Below are positions 35,036 to 45,992 of a DNA stretch of 64,000 nucleotides, in pieces. The position numbers and the translations under genes are program-made. The stretch's first letter is position 1. Each line of letters opens with the position of its first letter. The notes below the pieces were generated by a model. The model saw only the letters and a list, made by a program, of their open reading frames with translations. It was not told the DNA's origin and searched no databases. Source of the DNA: Rhododendron vialii. Taxonomy: Eukaryota > Streptophyta > Magnoliopsida > Ericales > Ericaceae. The stretch lies in NCBI RefSeq assembly GCF_030253575.1, contig NC_080563.1:38919501-38983500 (forward strand), read 5' to 3'.

Positions 35036-36272
35036 TCCAGATTTTTCATTGTTTGATCAATCGGTTCTCTCCCTTCGTATCTCTCTGAAATTTGAACCCT
35101 AAATCTTTCAGAGAAACTATTGGGTAATTTTTACTCTCCGACCTAGAGCAAGTTCAAAAGATGCCATGTGGGCTACAAAAATTCATTGTCTTGGTTTCTT
35201 TTGTCGATTTTAATCCACAAATCCTTCTCCCTATTTCTATGGTGAGTTGAGTTGTGTTTGCTCAACTTCAGATACAAACGCTATTTTGCTGATAAGATGA
35301 CAACATATTGAAATACTGGTTGTATTTTACTAGCAACAAAATTGGTTGTATTCACTCTTTTAGCACATGCAACGCTATCATTATGCTCATTTTAGTGTCC
35401 CTTAATTTTAATGTCTTGCATTTTGGAAAGAGCAACCCAAAACGTGTTTCTAGTGGGAATCAGAGGGTTATGTAGAAGGGTTAGAGAAACTATTTGCTAA
35501 TGGAGAAGGATTAAGGGCTCATATGATATTAGACTGCTGGCTCGGGATTGAAACATCAGCCCTAGGATTTTTGCCATGTAGCTGTTTTTTTCTCCTTATT
35601 TTGGTATCCATATATAGTAGTTTTGGAGACTTTCTGCTTAGTTGGATGTGTATTTTGTATGTTCTGATTATGGTATTGGAATTAGAAGTTACGAATGTTC
35701 TTATTCGAAGCTTTTGATTTTGTATGTTCTAAATGTAACAGTGATGTGATAAAATATTGAATGCCTTAGAACTACACTTTTGAAGTATATTAGAGGAACT
35801 AGTTATCTTGTCTCTTTTCTTACACTCGGAGTAGTAGTCTGCAAGCATAAAAAAAGCATAACCTCAATACGTAGTGGATTAGAAGTATTCTTGTAGTGAA
35901 AATTAAGTTGTAACGGACTCTCTGCTAACTTGTATATGATTATATTGATTTGACTGTAATGACCCAAGAGATAAAGTCCCTCTTTCTTGTTCTTGAGTGT
36001 GAATAATGATCTTAGTATATAAGTAGAGATAATGTGCCTTTCTTTTTGGTCTTTGCTTAAACAACTTTCACTGCCAATTTGCAGATAGATTTCAACAAAA
36101 GAGTTGGACTCGTGAAGATGTTACGAGGCAAAATTCTAAAGTGTCCCCATTGTTTGGGGGACGCAGTACAATAGGTTTTGGCAATGATTGTCCATTTTAA
36201 AAGTATTATACGTCATTGTTGTGAAAATATTACACGCCGTCATGTGGAATTTATAGGTTATGCCTAGTGTGG
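35032..36272. other. Unassigned, possibly internal to a CACTA element
   Basis: T-rich, intron-like sequence. A pyrimidine tract ending ATTTGCAG at about 36084 followed by a short GC-richer stretch could be a splice acceptor and exon of a captured gene, but I recognise no product. No transposase domain was found. Confidence 0.3.
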
Positions 36273-37018
36273 TTTTTTTTTTTTTTGGGTAAGGTAAAAT
36301 TTTATTAGAAATCCACATTACACAAATTAGGGGCATACCCCACTCCAACAAAACTAAGGGGCATTCCCCAAAAAAAGCAACACGGCACAAGGCCAACCAC
36401 TTACCTCATCAGAGCTAGAAAGAGGAAAAACAAACAAGTATTAAGAGTTTACAAAGACCCTGCTTGAAAAGTTCCAATTCAGGCTGAGCAACCTATTCAC
36501 ATCAGACTTCCTAATGTTCCTCAAAGAGCTCATATTGTCATGAATATTGGAGGCAACTGCACCAATAATCTGATTTGGAGTAGAACTCATGGCTTGGAAA
36601 ATGTGCCTATTCCTCTCCCTCCACTAGTAGTATACAACTGAAGCACATGACAACTTTACCAATAGGCTTTGCAAGTTAGCACCACCCCTATGAACATTGA
36701 TCCACTGAATCTCATTAAGCAAAAGGAAGCAAGGCCTGTGGATGCCATTTTTCACCAAAAAGTGCTGCCACACAGAAATGGTAAAAGGGCAACCAAGCAA
36801 GTGCTCATGGGACTCATCAGAATTTTTACAAAGCACACAAGTAGCACGGTCAAGTCAATAACTCCCCAGCTATGCAATCCATCCCTAGTGGCCAACCTCC
36901 CCAAGATACACAACCATTGGATTATAGCCCATCGAGGAATATGATGTTTAAACCAACCATTGTTGTTATGCTTTTTTTTTTTATAATCTGTGGTGATGTT
37001 ATACCACTTTGTAGTCAA
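36273..37018 (-). mobile_element. 5'-truncated LINE with zf-RVT region
   Basis: On the minus strand two adjacent frames read HHIPRWAIIQWLCILGRLAT (about 36940-36880) and LCKNSDESHEHLLGCPFTIS...VWQHFL (about 36835-36765). This is the Cys/His zinc-binding region (zf-RVT) that follows reverse transcriptase in plant L1-clade LINEs. The two parts are in different frames, so it is broken. The 3' end has a TTTCTAATAAAATTTTACC tail and a poly(A), seen here as the T run at 36273-36286. The reverse transcriptase and endonuclease domains are missing. Confidence 0.85.
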
Positions 37019-38440
37019 AGTTTACAGGTTAATTATATGTTAAGGCAGTTGCACTACAGCTGCTCCCAGAGTTTATAGGGGATACCTCAATGGATTCTTT
37101 ATCCATGTGACCGTTCTTCGTTTGTACCAAAAGAAGAGTAGGATTGGTGTAAGATAGTAAACCTTTTTGTATATATTAAACAAGTGTATTATGCTTGTTT
37201 TCTTAATGAGGTAAATCTATGGAGTATATTGCGGGTTGCATATTTTGATTAAAGTTGTTGTAAGTTTCGGCTCTGTTTCGTATTTGCTTTAATCCAAATA
37301 GAGTTTCATGAAGTTTTCTGTTATATTCTTACTTCCACTTGGTAAAAATTGATGGTCATGGTTTAGTTACTATAGTTTGCTTTGAAGTCCCAGTTGAGGA
37401 CTTGGTCAATATGACTTGCATTGCTTGTTTTTCAAGTATTTTGAAAGTTGATCAGTTGATCCAATAAGGTCGTCTTGGCTTCACATAAGCAGATTGCTCT
37501 TGCTCTCAGTAATTTTCTCTTGTTTGCCTTTCACTTCAATCTCTGTTAAACTGTGTTTGATGCGAGTAGAGTCTTGAGGTAGGTATTCAACAGCAAAAGT
37601 CTTTGTGGGTCATTACTCCGAAGCCATTTGATTCTAATAAAAGGACCAAGTTTCCTTGGACCAGAACTTGAAGAATGATTGCTTCATTTTTCGCTTTCCA
37701 TTTATCGTTTGTTCTTGAATAAGGAAAGGTTATTGTGATGGGTAAGTCGAGTTTGGACCTTTTGTTTCTCCTTCTTTCTTGTATGCTCGGAAGTTTTCGC
37801 CTAAACACTGCTCAGATTCAGACGGGTATCAACACAGCCAATTTCACTAATAAAAGCGCATATTGGAGTAGAATGTTGGAAGCTAATTATTTTCCTTGTC
37901 TGAGGTGCTGGCTTTGGTTTTTTATTTTCTGCATAGTCTGCTGGTGTTGCTACTTTTATTTAATCTCGATATTGAATGCCTTTTAGAACTGTAATAAAAG
38001 CTGATTTAAATAGTATGCCTATGTTGTTTTTTAATTTTGACAGTCTTATTGGTCTTCATATTTTTAATTTCAAATGTTGTCTTTATCTATAGTTCATAGG
38101 TAGACAAAATGTCCAAAGGAAGAAAACTATGGCTCCAACCAAGTTTTATAGCAAATCAAGTCATACCCGATTATGAGAGAAAAAGAAATGAGAGAGTAAA
38201 GAGGAACAATGAGGTATTGAATTCTTACATCTCACATAACCCAATTCACACACACCAACACCAAAAAACAACACTCCCGAATGATGGGTGAGGAAGACTC
38301 CTAGGCCGATAGGAGAGAAACACTGGGGCAAAACAAACCAAACAAACAAACCAGAACAAACCCCAACAAAATCATACCCAACAATCAAAATGATCGGACG
38401 CCAAGAGACCACGTCGACCACGTCGCCTCTAAAAAGAATA
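37019..38440. other. Intergenic, no gene recognised
   Basis: T-rich sequence with short open frames and no recognisable domain. A (AAACAAACC)-rich patch near 38330-38380 leads into the repeat that begins at 38441. Confidence 0.4.
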
Positions 38441-38984
38441 AAGAGGACGATCGGTGGTCAAGAGACCGCCGAGGAAGAAGAACGCCGGCACCATCATTGA
38501 TCGTCACTGTTGCCGCACCATCCAGCACCATCACCGCTCGTCATCGTCCCCTATTCATGGTTGTGTATTCAAGGCCACGAAATCAATTTCTAGCAACAAA
38601 TCAAAGGTCACCTGAGGTGTATATATTGGGCATCCTGCTCTTCATCTCATCATAAATTCTAGTACGAAATATAGTCCAGTCTGATATTATTCTTTTGTGA
38701 GAGAGGCAGATGTTCGTTCAATTTGTCAAGGCGGTTTTCTAGTGGTGTTTCGATAGCCGTGATCTAGTTGTTATATCCTGAGATACAAACACCGGTCAAC
38801 CTCGAACACTCAACGATAAGGCGGTGAATCTGCTTTAAGAAGATTAATTCAGGGCTCGATTCAGTTTATGTATTTCAGTCCATTTGGCATTCTGTCTATT
38901 TAACTTGCAATCTGTAATTCGAGTTTATCGTTAATGAAAAGTGTACTCTGGAATTCGTTGATCATATTGTATTTTTTTCAAAAA
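38441..38984. repeat. Second copy of the 27585-28131 repeat
   Basis: Colinear with 27585-28131, including GGTCAAGAGACCGCC, the GAGGTGTATATATTGGGCAT block and the GTGTACTCTGGAATTC block. The homology continues beyond it (AGTTGGTAACTAAGAAAAAG, then AAGCTTAATCACATAGTTTA). The whole B4-to-B5 spacer segment has therefore been duplicated to lie upstream of B6. Confidence 0.7.
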
Positions 38985-39088
38985 TAGTTGGTAACTAAGA
39001 AAAAGAGCCAAGGGCCCAAGACTGGTAAAAGTTGATGTAGAGCACATCTTAACCTATGGTTGAAAGCTTAATCACATAGTTTATAAAA

Positions 39089-39480
39089 GGGTCCAGTTAC
39101 TGGTACAGAAAAATTGATACAGATTTTGTACATAATTTTTTGTGGGGACCACTACGGGTCCCACACAAATGATCCAAGCCAATCATTAAATGTAGAATAG
39201 TTTTTCAAGGGCTTCTGCAAAAATTCAGCTCAATCCGCTACTTATAGGTGTTCAATCCAATCATCTAATTTTTCATTTAGATTTCAGGATATGAAAAAGT
39301 TAGATGATTAGATCGAATATCTATAAGTATCGGATTGAGCTTAATTTTTGCGAGGGCCCTTGAAAAAATATTTTACATTTAGTGAACGGCTCGGATCATT
39401 TGTATGGGACCCGTAGTGGGTCCCACAAAAAATCTATGTACAAAATCTGTACCAATTTTTCTATACCCATAGACTTTCTG
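39089..39480. mobile_element. Mutator-like foldback MITE, 392 bp
   Basis: A perfect 9-bp duplication TTTATAAAA flanks it (39080-39088 and 39481-39489). The paralogous spacer at about 28221 has the empty site. Arms of about 150 bp are inverted copies (for example GTACAGAAAAATTG against GTATAGAAAAATTG). The extreme ends are more divergent. No coding sequence. Confidence 0.85.
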
Positions 39481-40158
39481 TTTATAAAAACACAGTTTTT
39501 GATACAATTTTGAAGGTTCGTTAACACATTAGAAAATTGTGTTTTTTTTCCTTTTCTGCCTTATTGACAGCCCAACTGATCAAGAAGTAAAGGCGTAGAC
39601 TGCGACAGCATTTGAGGGATAGATGAAATAAGCAAACACACACGAAACAGGACCACAATCTGATCAAGAAGTAAAAGCATTAAATTGAAATTAACAAATG
39701 CGTAGAAAGTCTTCAATACACACCTCTTTAAGATGTGTACCATATGTACCTATTGTGTGATTCATATTGTGCCACCTCATAAAAAATTACTTGTAGAACC
39801 GGTCATTCATAACATTTTATTCCGTATCGTAACTTTTATAGTAAAAATTCGTAACTTTTCATCAATATGATTTGTAACTTTTTAGTAATAGATTCATAAT
39901 ATTTTAGGAATCATAACATTTTGGTGTGTTTCAATGAGGGTGCATATGATACACACCTAAATAAAGGGTGTGCATTGTGGCACTTCCCTAACATGCGTCC
40001 AAGAAAGATATCATAAAAGCCTATAAATAAATAAATAAAACATATCACAAAATGTTGCCATTGTGAGATTCGTTCAAATATAGTAAAAGATGTGCTTACG
40101 ATCCAAAGTGTCGAATTATTTATAAATTAATTAAGCAATAGCCATTACGTAGCAGTAG

Positions 40159-40563
40159 CAGGCCTGTCAATAGACCGAATAAATTCGAATCCGATAGGAT
40201 TCAAATCTTATTCGAATCTGATAAAACTCGAATCCGAAAGTGGTAATCGGAATCCGAATTCTAAAAATCGGATTTGATCCGAAAACTTTTTTACTTCAAA
40301 AATTTTAGCAAAAAATATTTTTTTTCAAAAGAATACAATTATTTTACCAAAAAAATTTAAAAATTTAAAAAAATACAAGTTTAAAATAAAAATACAACTT
40401 CTTAAACATTTTTTTTTCAAATAAAAATTTGAAGTTTTTTTTTTAAAAATTCGGATCCAATTGATGACGGATTTAATCCAATCCGAATTCAATCCGATCC
40501 GTATTTGGATTATCGCATCGACGTTATCGGATTTGGATTGAATCCGGTTCATTGACAAACCTA
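40159..40563. mobile_element. hAT-like non-autonomous element, 405 bp
   Basis: Flanked by a perfect 8-bp duplication AGCAGTAG (40151-40158 and 40564-40571). Ends are CAGGCCTGTCAAT and, in reverse complement, TAGGTTTGTCAAT. The interior is AT-rich with many CGAATCCGA/CGGATTTG repeats. It splits the TAGCAGTAGTTGATGAATG block of a BAHD upstream region, which is intact at 12280 and 29870. Confidence 0.88.
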
Positions 40564-40771
40564 AGCAGTAGTTGATGAATGGTGACTAAGGAAAGGAGCC
40601 AAGACCAGGTACAGAAAATTGAACATTAATTCTCATTAAGAAGCAACACTCTTTTTAATTACTATTAAGTCTAGACGTGTGCTGAGAACGTTCTCAGAGC
40701 TAAAAATGTTTGAGAACGTTGTCAAAGCTAAGAACTTTCTCAGAACTGAGAACTTCTCTAGGAATGAATTA

Positions 40772-40976
40772 TATAAAGACCCGTAAATTCATAAAACTTA
40801 TTTAAATGTTTTATAAGAGATGAAGGAGGAAATTGATTCAAAATTTCGAGAATTGGGGCTAATGTGATAAAGTATTATGCTTGAGGGGTGAATGTGTGAT
40901 GTGTGTAAAGTGTATATGCATATATGTGTGTAGAGTGAGAGGCAGGGAATTTATTTCCCTTCTCTCCATCTCTCTT

Positions 40977-41010
<34 letters not shown>

Positions 41011-42548
41011 TTTCTCTCTCGGCTCCCATCTCTCACTCTCACTCTCACTCACACTCAAACTCCACCCAAATCACCCAAAACCTACACAAAACTACCTCCA
41101 ATCTTTCATTCCTACGCGTATTGGAGCTCGTTTCTCATCGGATTAAGCTCGGTGGAGGCGTATCCCATTCGATTGCAAGCTTTGGAGCTCAGGCTTGGAA
41201 AATCATTTAAATTCGTTCTTCAATCTTGAGGTAGGGAGTTCTAACTTTCAATATATGTTTATGACTTGTTTCTTGTAGCTTGATTCTTACCATTGATTGT
41301 TGTTAATGTTGTTGTGGTTGTTGTTGTTGTTAAACTCATGAAAATCTGCTCGAAATGAATTGTTATCGATACCTTCACTACTGTTATCGATACCTTTGTG
41401 CTTCAAAACCCAGAAAATCACTTGTTATCGATATCATTCGTCATTGTTATCGATACCCTTGCGTTTGGAACCAATTTTGACCAAATGGTATTGATACCTT
41501 TGTGCTAGGTATCGATACCTGATGCTTATCTCCAGCTTTCACTATTTTGCTTCATTTTTCACCATTTTGATTTCTAATCACTTCCAACCTATCCAAACAT
41601 TTCCCGAATGATCCCTTAACTCAATCACTTGTACCTAATGACTTCGTTGAATGTATCCATGACCATAATGCTCATTTGAACTTGATTTCACGAAAACTAT
41701 TTTATATAAAACATTGGATTTGAATGGTACAAACATGACGATAGAGGGATTTTGAAACTTTACGAATACGGCGAGAACACTTCAGGACATCCCGATGGGT
41801 AAAGTGTCTGGCAGAGGACATCGAGGTACTTTAATTGGCCCGGCATGAGCTATATGCTCATATTTGATACTTCAGGACATCCTGAATGGGTAAAGTGCCT
41901 GGTAGAGGATATTGGGGTCCTCTAATTGGCCCAGTAAGAACTTTGGCTCATGACACATGTACGAGACACATCTTAACGTATAGTGTTTTCAAAGTTTGTT
42001 TAGTAAGACACATGATTAATTTTGAAAATGAAAGAATGGAGTCGGATTACTATTGTTGCCCCTTCCATTGGTTTTTGGTGGTCATCTTTCATCCTGTGAT
42101 TGTTCCTACATTTCATTTGCATATAATGTTAGATTAGAGCTTTCTACTGGGCTAGTGTAGCTCAAACCTTATATCATATTTCAAGTACTAACCCTGGGCA
42201 GTAGTTGCATGCTTGGAGTGCTTGGGCGTAGACATGGTTTTGAAAACTAACTTGAAGAAGTTATATATCAATCTTCGTGAATCACTTTTTGGAAGATGCA
42301 TTTGTAACTTCTTTTGATATTACTTTGATATGAGGATATTGTAAACCCTAATTCTTGAATACTTGGCACTTTTGTCGATTTCAGGGCCGTTGAGCCGATG
42401 ATGTACCTTTTGTAAACATTTGGACTTTAAAGTGTAATTTATGGAAATGGACTTGTTAAATCCTTTTTGGGTTATTGTACGGATAATTATGAGGTTTTTA
42501 TTAATGAAAATCTCTTATATATTTATGTTGAAAATCGAGTACGTGACA
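40772..42548 (+). mobile_element. LTR-type insertion, 1.78 kb, upstream of B6
   Basis: Flanked by a perfect 5-bp duplication AATTA (40767-40771 and 42549-42553). The paralogous B5 upstream region (about 30030) shows the empty site. The left end is TATAAAGACCCGTAAATTC (slightly degenerate) and the right end GTACGTGACA. Two related blocks with CTTCAGGACATCC and GGGTAAAGTG occur at about 41780 and 41870, a layout seen in long Ty3/gypsy LTRs. No gag/pol sequence is visible. It is a fossil solo LTR or non-autonomous element. Confidence 0.82.
40979..41010. repeat. Poly(C) run, 32 nt
   Basis: Uninterrupted C run inside the LTR-type element. Runs of this length are prone to length error in assemblies. 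Confidence 0.95.
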
Positions 42549-42743
42549 AATTACCACCAAGTCTAGGCATGTACTCAGAACGTTCTCAACTATGAAATAT
42601 CCACAACTGTCAGTATTACACTGAAAACGTTCTCAAAGCTAAGAATATCTGAGAACTTTCTCAACGGTCAACGTCAGTTGTCAATGGTCAACGCCGATGA
42701 TTTGTCAACAGTCAACAATAGTGGTTGAGGAGTATTTTTTTGG

Positions 42744-42994
42744 TATCTCCTTTGTCTCAATTTGTTTGTCCAATCTCGAAAATCTAATTTTTGTAGAGAA
42801 CACAATGATTACCCCCCTAAAAAGTTACTGTACAACTTTCCACATTTACCCTCAACTTTTTTGAAAAAATTACTTTATTTCACTAAAGAAAGGGCCAAAA
42901 AGGAAAAATTGATTCAATTAGAAGTCAAATGGACAAATATTTTGGAATATTTAAAAATAAAAAAATGAATAAACAAATTGGGACGGAGGAAGTA
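42744..42994. mobile_element. Stowaway-like MITE (Tc1/mariner), ~250 bp
   Basis: The ends read TCTCCTTTGTCTCAATTTG and, in reverse complement, CTTCCTCCGTCCCAATTTG, flanked by TA on both sides. A copy lies at about 48910-49227, where the left terminus is repeated several times. Confidence 0.65.
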
Positions 42995-43348
42995 TAAAAA
43001 TTTGACTTACCTGCGCGTACATTGCCCGACACATAGGTTGAGCCATTTCTTGATGCCCAAGGTAGATTCTTGTCAAATTTCGTCAAAGTTGGTCAAATTT
43101 CGTCAAAGTTGATCAAACGTGCCAAAGTAAAAACACGCAAATGGTGACATTTCCTATTTGTGCCAGGAAGTCAAGTAGAGCTTTTTTCCCTCCAATAATA
43201 ATAACCCACTCATCCTCCCTTCCTCGAAATGGCTTATTGTTGGTACCTTCAAATTTTCTTCTACATAAGCTCCCATAAAGCTCCATTAAAACACAACTGA
43301 GTTTGATCAACTAAGAGTGCTTCAGAAAACCACAATATCCCACTAATT

Positions 43349-44701
43349 ATGAACCCTCCAATTGTTCAAACCATCTCAGAGTGCTACATCAAACCACAAT
43401 ATCCAGCAGAAGAGGTAAAGCCTCCCTTCCACTTGGCCTCCTGGGACATAGCCATGCTCTCTGTGCATTACATCCAAAAGGGTCTTCTGTTCATTAAGCC
43501 CCAAATAACAAGTGATCAAGAAAACCCTGTTAAATCCCTCCTAAATAGGCTCAAGGATTCCCTCTCTCTCACCCTGGCTCATTTCTACCCCCTGGCCGGT
43601 CGATTCGCAACCGTAAAACAAGAAAACCCGGCTTCTTACTATGTGTACATCGATTGCAACAGTGGTCCCGGAGCAAAATTTATCTATGCAACTGCGGATT
43701 TGACTATCGCCGACATTCTTTCACCTGTTGATGTTCCTGTAGTTGTTCAATCCTTCTTTGATCACGACAGAACAGTTAATCACGATGGGCATTCGATGTC
43801 CCTGCTGTCAATTCAAGTCACGGAGTTAATCGATGGGATATTCATCGGTTGTTCAGCCAACCACGCGGTTGTTGATGGAACATCTTATTGGCATTTCTTC
43901 AACAGTTTGTCGCACACCTTCGGTGCAGAGGAAAAGAATCCTGGAATTCCTCGACCACCAATTCTTGAACGTTGGTTCCCTAACGGGCACGGTCCTATGC
44001 ACAACCTCCCTTTCTCTCACCATGATCAGTTTATTAGAAGATTTGAAGCGCCACCGCTTAGAGAGAGAATATTCCACTTCTCGTCGGAATCCATAGCCAA
44101 ACTCAAAGAAAAGGCCAATTCTGAAAGCAAATCTAGCAAGATTTCCTCGTTCCAATCTGTATCCGCGCTTGTCTGGAGGTGCGTGATCCGGGCCCGTCGT
44201 CTTCCACGCGACCCCGAAACCACTTGCACTATGGCCGCAAATAACCGAAGCCGAATTGACCCGCCATTGCCAAACGAGTACTTTGGGAATACGGTGCTCA
44301 CATTGACAGGAAAAGCCACCGTTGGCGAGCTGCTTGATCAAGGGTTGGGGTGGGCGGCGTGGCGGTTGCACGAGGCCAGGGAGAGCCACTCCGATGCGGC
44401 GGTTCGAGAGTGGGTGGAAAAGTGGACGGAGAATCCTGTTATATACACGCGTGGGCATAACCCGTACGCATTATTGTTGGGGAGCTCGCCGCGGTTTCGG
44501 ATGTATGAGAATGAGTTTGGAATGGGGAAAGCGGTGGCGATTCGGAGTGGGTATGGGAATAAGTTCGACGGGAAAGTGATGTTTTACCCTGGGTATGAAG
44601 GCGGGGGAAGCATGGATTTGGAGGTTAACCTCCCGCCAGAAACAATGGCGGCGCTTGAATCTGATGGTGAGTTTATGGATGGCCTCAATGGATATTGTTG
44701 A
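43349..44701 (+). CDS. BAHD acyltransferase B6 (At3g50280-like), intact
   Basis: A 450-residue single-exon BAHD protein with catalytic HAVVD at 172-176 and EFGMG at about 389-393, ending SDGEFMDGLNGYC. It is closest to B4 in the C-terminal half (TRGHNPYALLLGSS, YGNKFDGKVMFYPG). The N-terminal half (ECYIKPQYPAEEVKPPFHL, QITSDQENP, RFATVKQEN) is nearly the same as B8. The mixed pattern hints at gene conversion between subgroups, though this needs an alignment. The leader AAACACAACTGAG...CCACTAATTATG is shared with B5 and B8. Confidence 0.93.
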   Translation: MNPPIVQTISECYIKPQYPAEEVKPPFHLASWDIAMLSVHYIQKGLLFIKPQITSDQENPVKSLLNRLKDSLSLTLAHFYPLAGRFATVKQENPASYYVYIDCNSGPGAKFIYATADLTIADILSPVDVPVVVQSFFDHDRTVNHDGHSMSLLSIQVTELIDGIFIGCSANHAVVDGTSYWHFFNSLSHTFGAEEKNPGIPRPPILERWFPNGHGPMHNLPFSHHDQFIRRFEAPPLRERIFHFSSESIAKLKEKANSESKSSKISSFQSVSALVWRCVIRARRLPRDPETTCTMAANNRSRIDPPLPNEYFGNTVLTLTGKATVGELLDQGLGWAAWRLHEARESHSDAAVREWVEKWTENPVIYTRGHNPYALLLGSSPRFRMYENEFGMGKAVAIRSGYGNKFDGKVMFYPGYEGGGSMDLEVNLPPETMAALESDGEFMDGLNGYC

Positions 44702-45982
44702 TCGAAGGACAAGTATCAACATTTGTTCACGATGGAGGCCAATATTCTAATAATCTCAAAATCTAGGAAATTTATTTTATAATTTCAAATTTAGTATTTT
44801 AGTATAAAATTATATTTTAGTCAAGATTTGCTAGAAGTATTAAGTTTTCTAGTTTGTTTTGATATAATATTTCTGTTATGTAGGTTGCTTGGTCAACATT
44901 CAATATGGTTGATTTTATTTCCATATATTTTATTTTATTTTTACTTCTTCTGTCCCGCTTTGTTGTGCCTATTTTCATTTTTGGACGTCTTAAAAAATTG
45001 TTTACATCTCTCGATTTATAATATTTTATATATTTAATATGGATTTTGTTTGATAGTCTCAATTAATTCTTTTAAACAAAGTTTTCAAAATTGTAAAAAA
45101 TATTATAAATTATGAGATATAGATAATTTTTTGTGAGTTGTCAAAAAGAAAACAAACACAACAAAGTTGAAAGGACGGAGTTTTAGTAATGCTACTATTA
45201 TAAATTGTAATGTAAGCCTTATAGTAGGGTTAATTGTTATTAAATTAAAAAATAAGATTTATCTCATTATTGTGTGTTCGAAAATGGAATACCTCTAGTT
45301 TACTTCTTCTTTTTTTGGCAATCGATAGTAGAGATCATTACATGAGTACTTAAGAAAATTAATTGAAAGTCCCATTTCGTTAACTAAAATAAGTATAAGT
45401 ACTCTTTTTTTTTTAATTTAGAATGTCGTATTATGACTTTATGAGAGAATGTTAGTCTTGTAAAATGAAACATAAGTACTTAAAAAATAAAAATAAGTAT
45501 AAGCGAATGACGTATAAGTACAAGTACTTAATTGAAAGTCTCCTTTCGTTAACTAAAATAAGTATAAGTACTCACTTTTTAAATTTAAAATGACGTATTA
45601 TGACTTTCTGAGAAAATGTTAGTCTCGTAAAATAAAACATAAGTATTTAAAAAATAAAAATATGTAACAGCAACATGGATGAATATAGTAGATCCATCAT
45701 TTTTTTGAACAGAATAGTAGATCCATCATATCCATGTCAATATCTTACCTACTTGTTTGACCCAATCCCTCACCTACCCAACTCACCCTCGCTCCTAAAG
45801 TGGCAGATTTTTGGGTCCCGTTTCTTTTCTTGGAACCATCCTCTTTTCAACTCGACCACCCGAGCTTGACCCAAAGCTCCGTACATCACAGCTGAGCTGA
45901 GTTTCCGTTGAAATACTGAGAATCAAAGTGAAAGGGAAATCAGCTTCCATTGAAAACAATAGTCCCCACAATCCCATCTACA
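44702..45982. other. Intergenic with a Stowaway-like MITE
   Basis: Between about 44943 and 45184 lie imperfect inverted ends (ACTTCTTCTGTCCCGCTTTG on the left; AACTCCGTCCTTTCAACTTTG in reverse complement on the right). Two related blocks of about 100 bp, each with AAATAAGTATAAGTACTC, lie at 45380-45480 and 45545-45650. From about 45675 the sequence is the promoter and leader of B7, paralogous to 51296-51561 before B9. Confidence 0.55.
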
Positions 45983-45992
45983 ATAAACCATC

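Noticed and set aside
35880-35899. Right end of the CACTA element
   Set aside because: ATTCTTGTAGTG resembles the terminus but lacks the sub-terminal repeats, and the flanking 3-mers do not match cleanly. It is kept only as a candidate.
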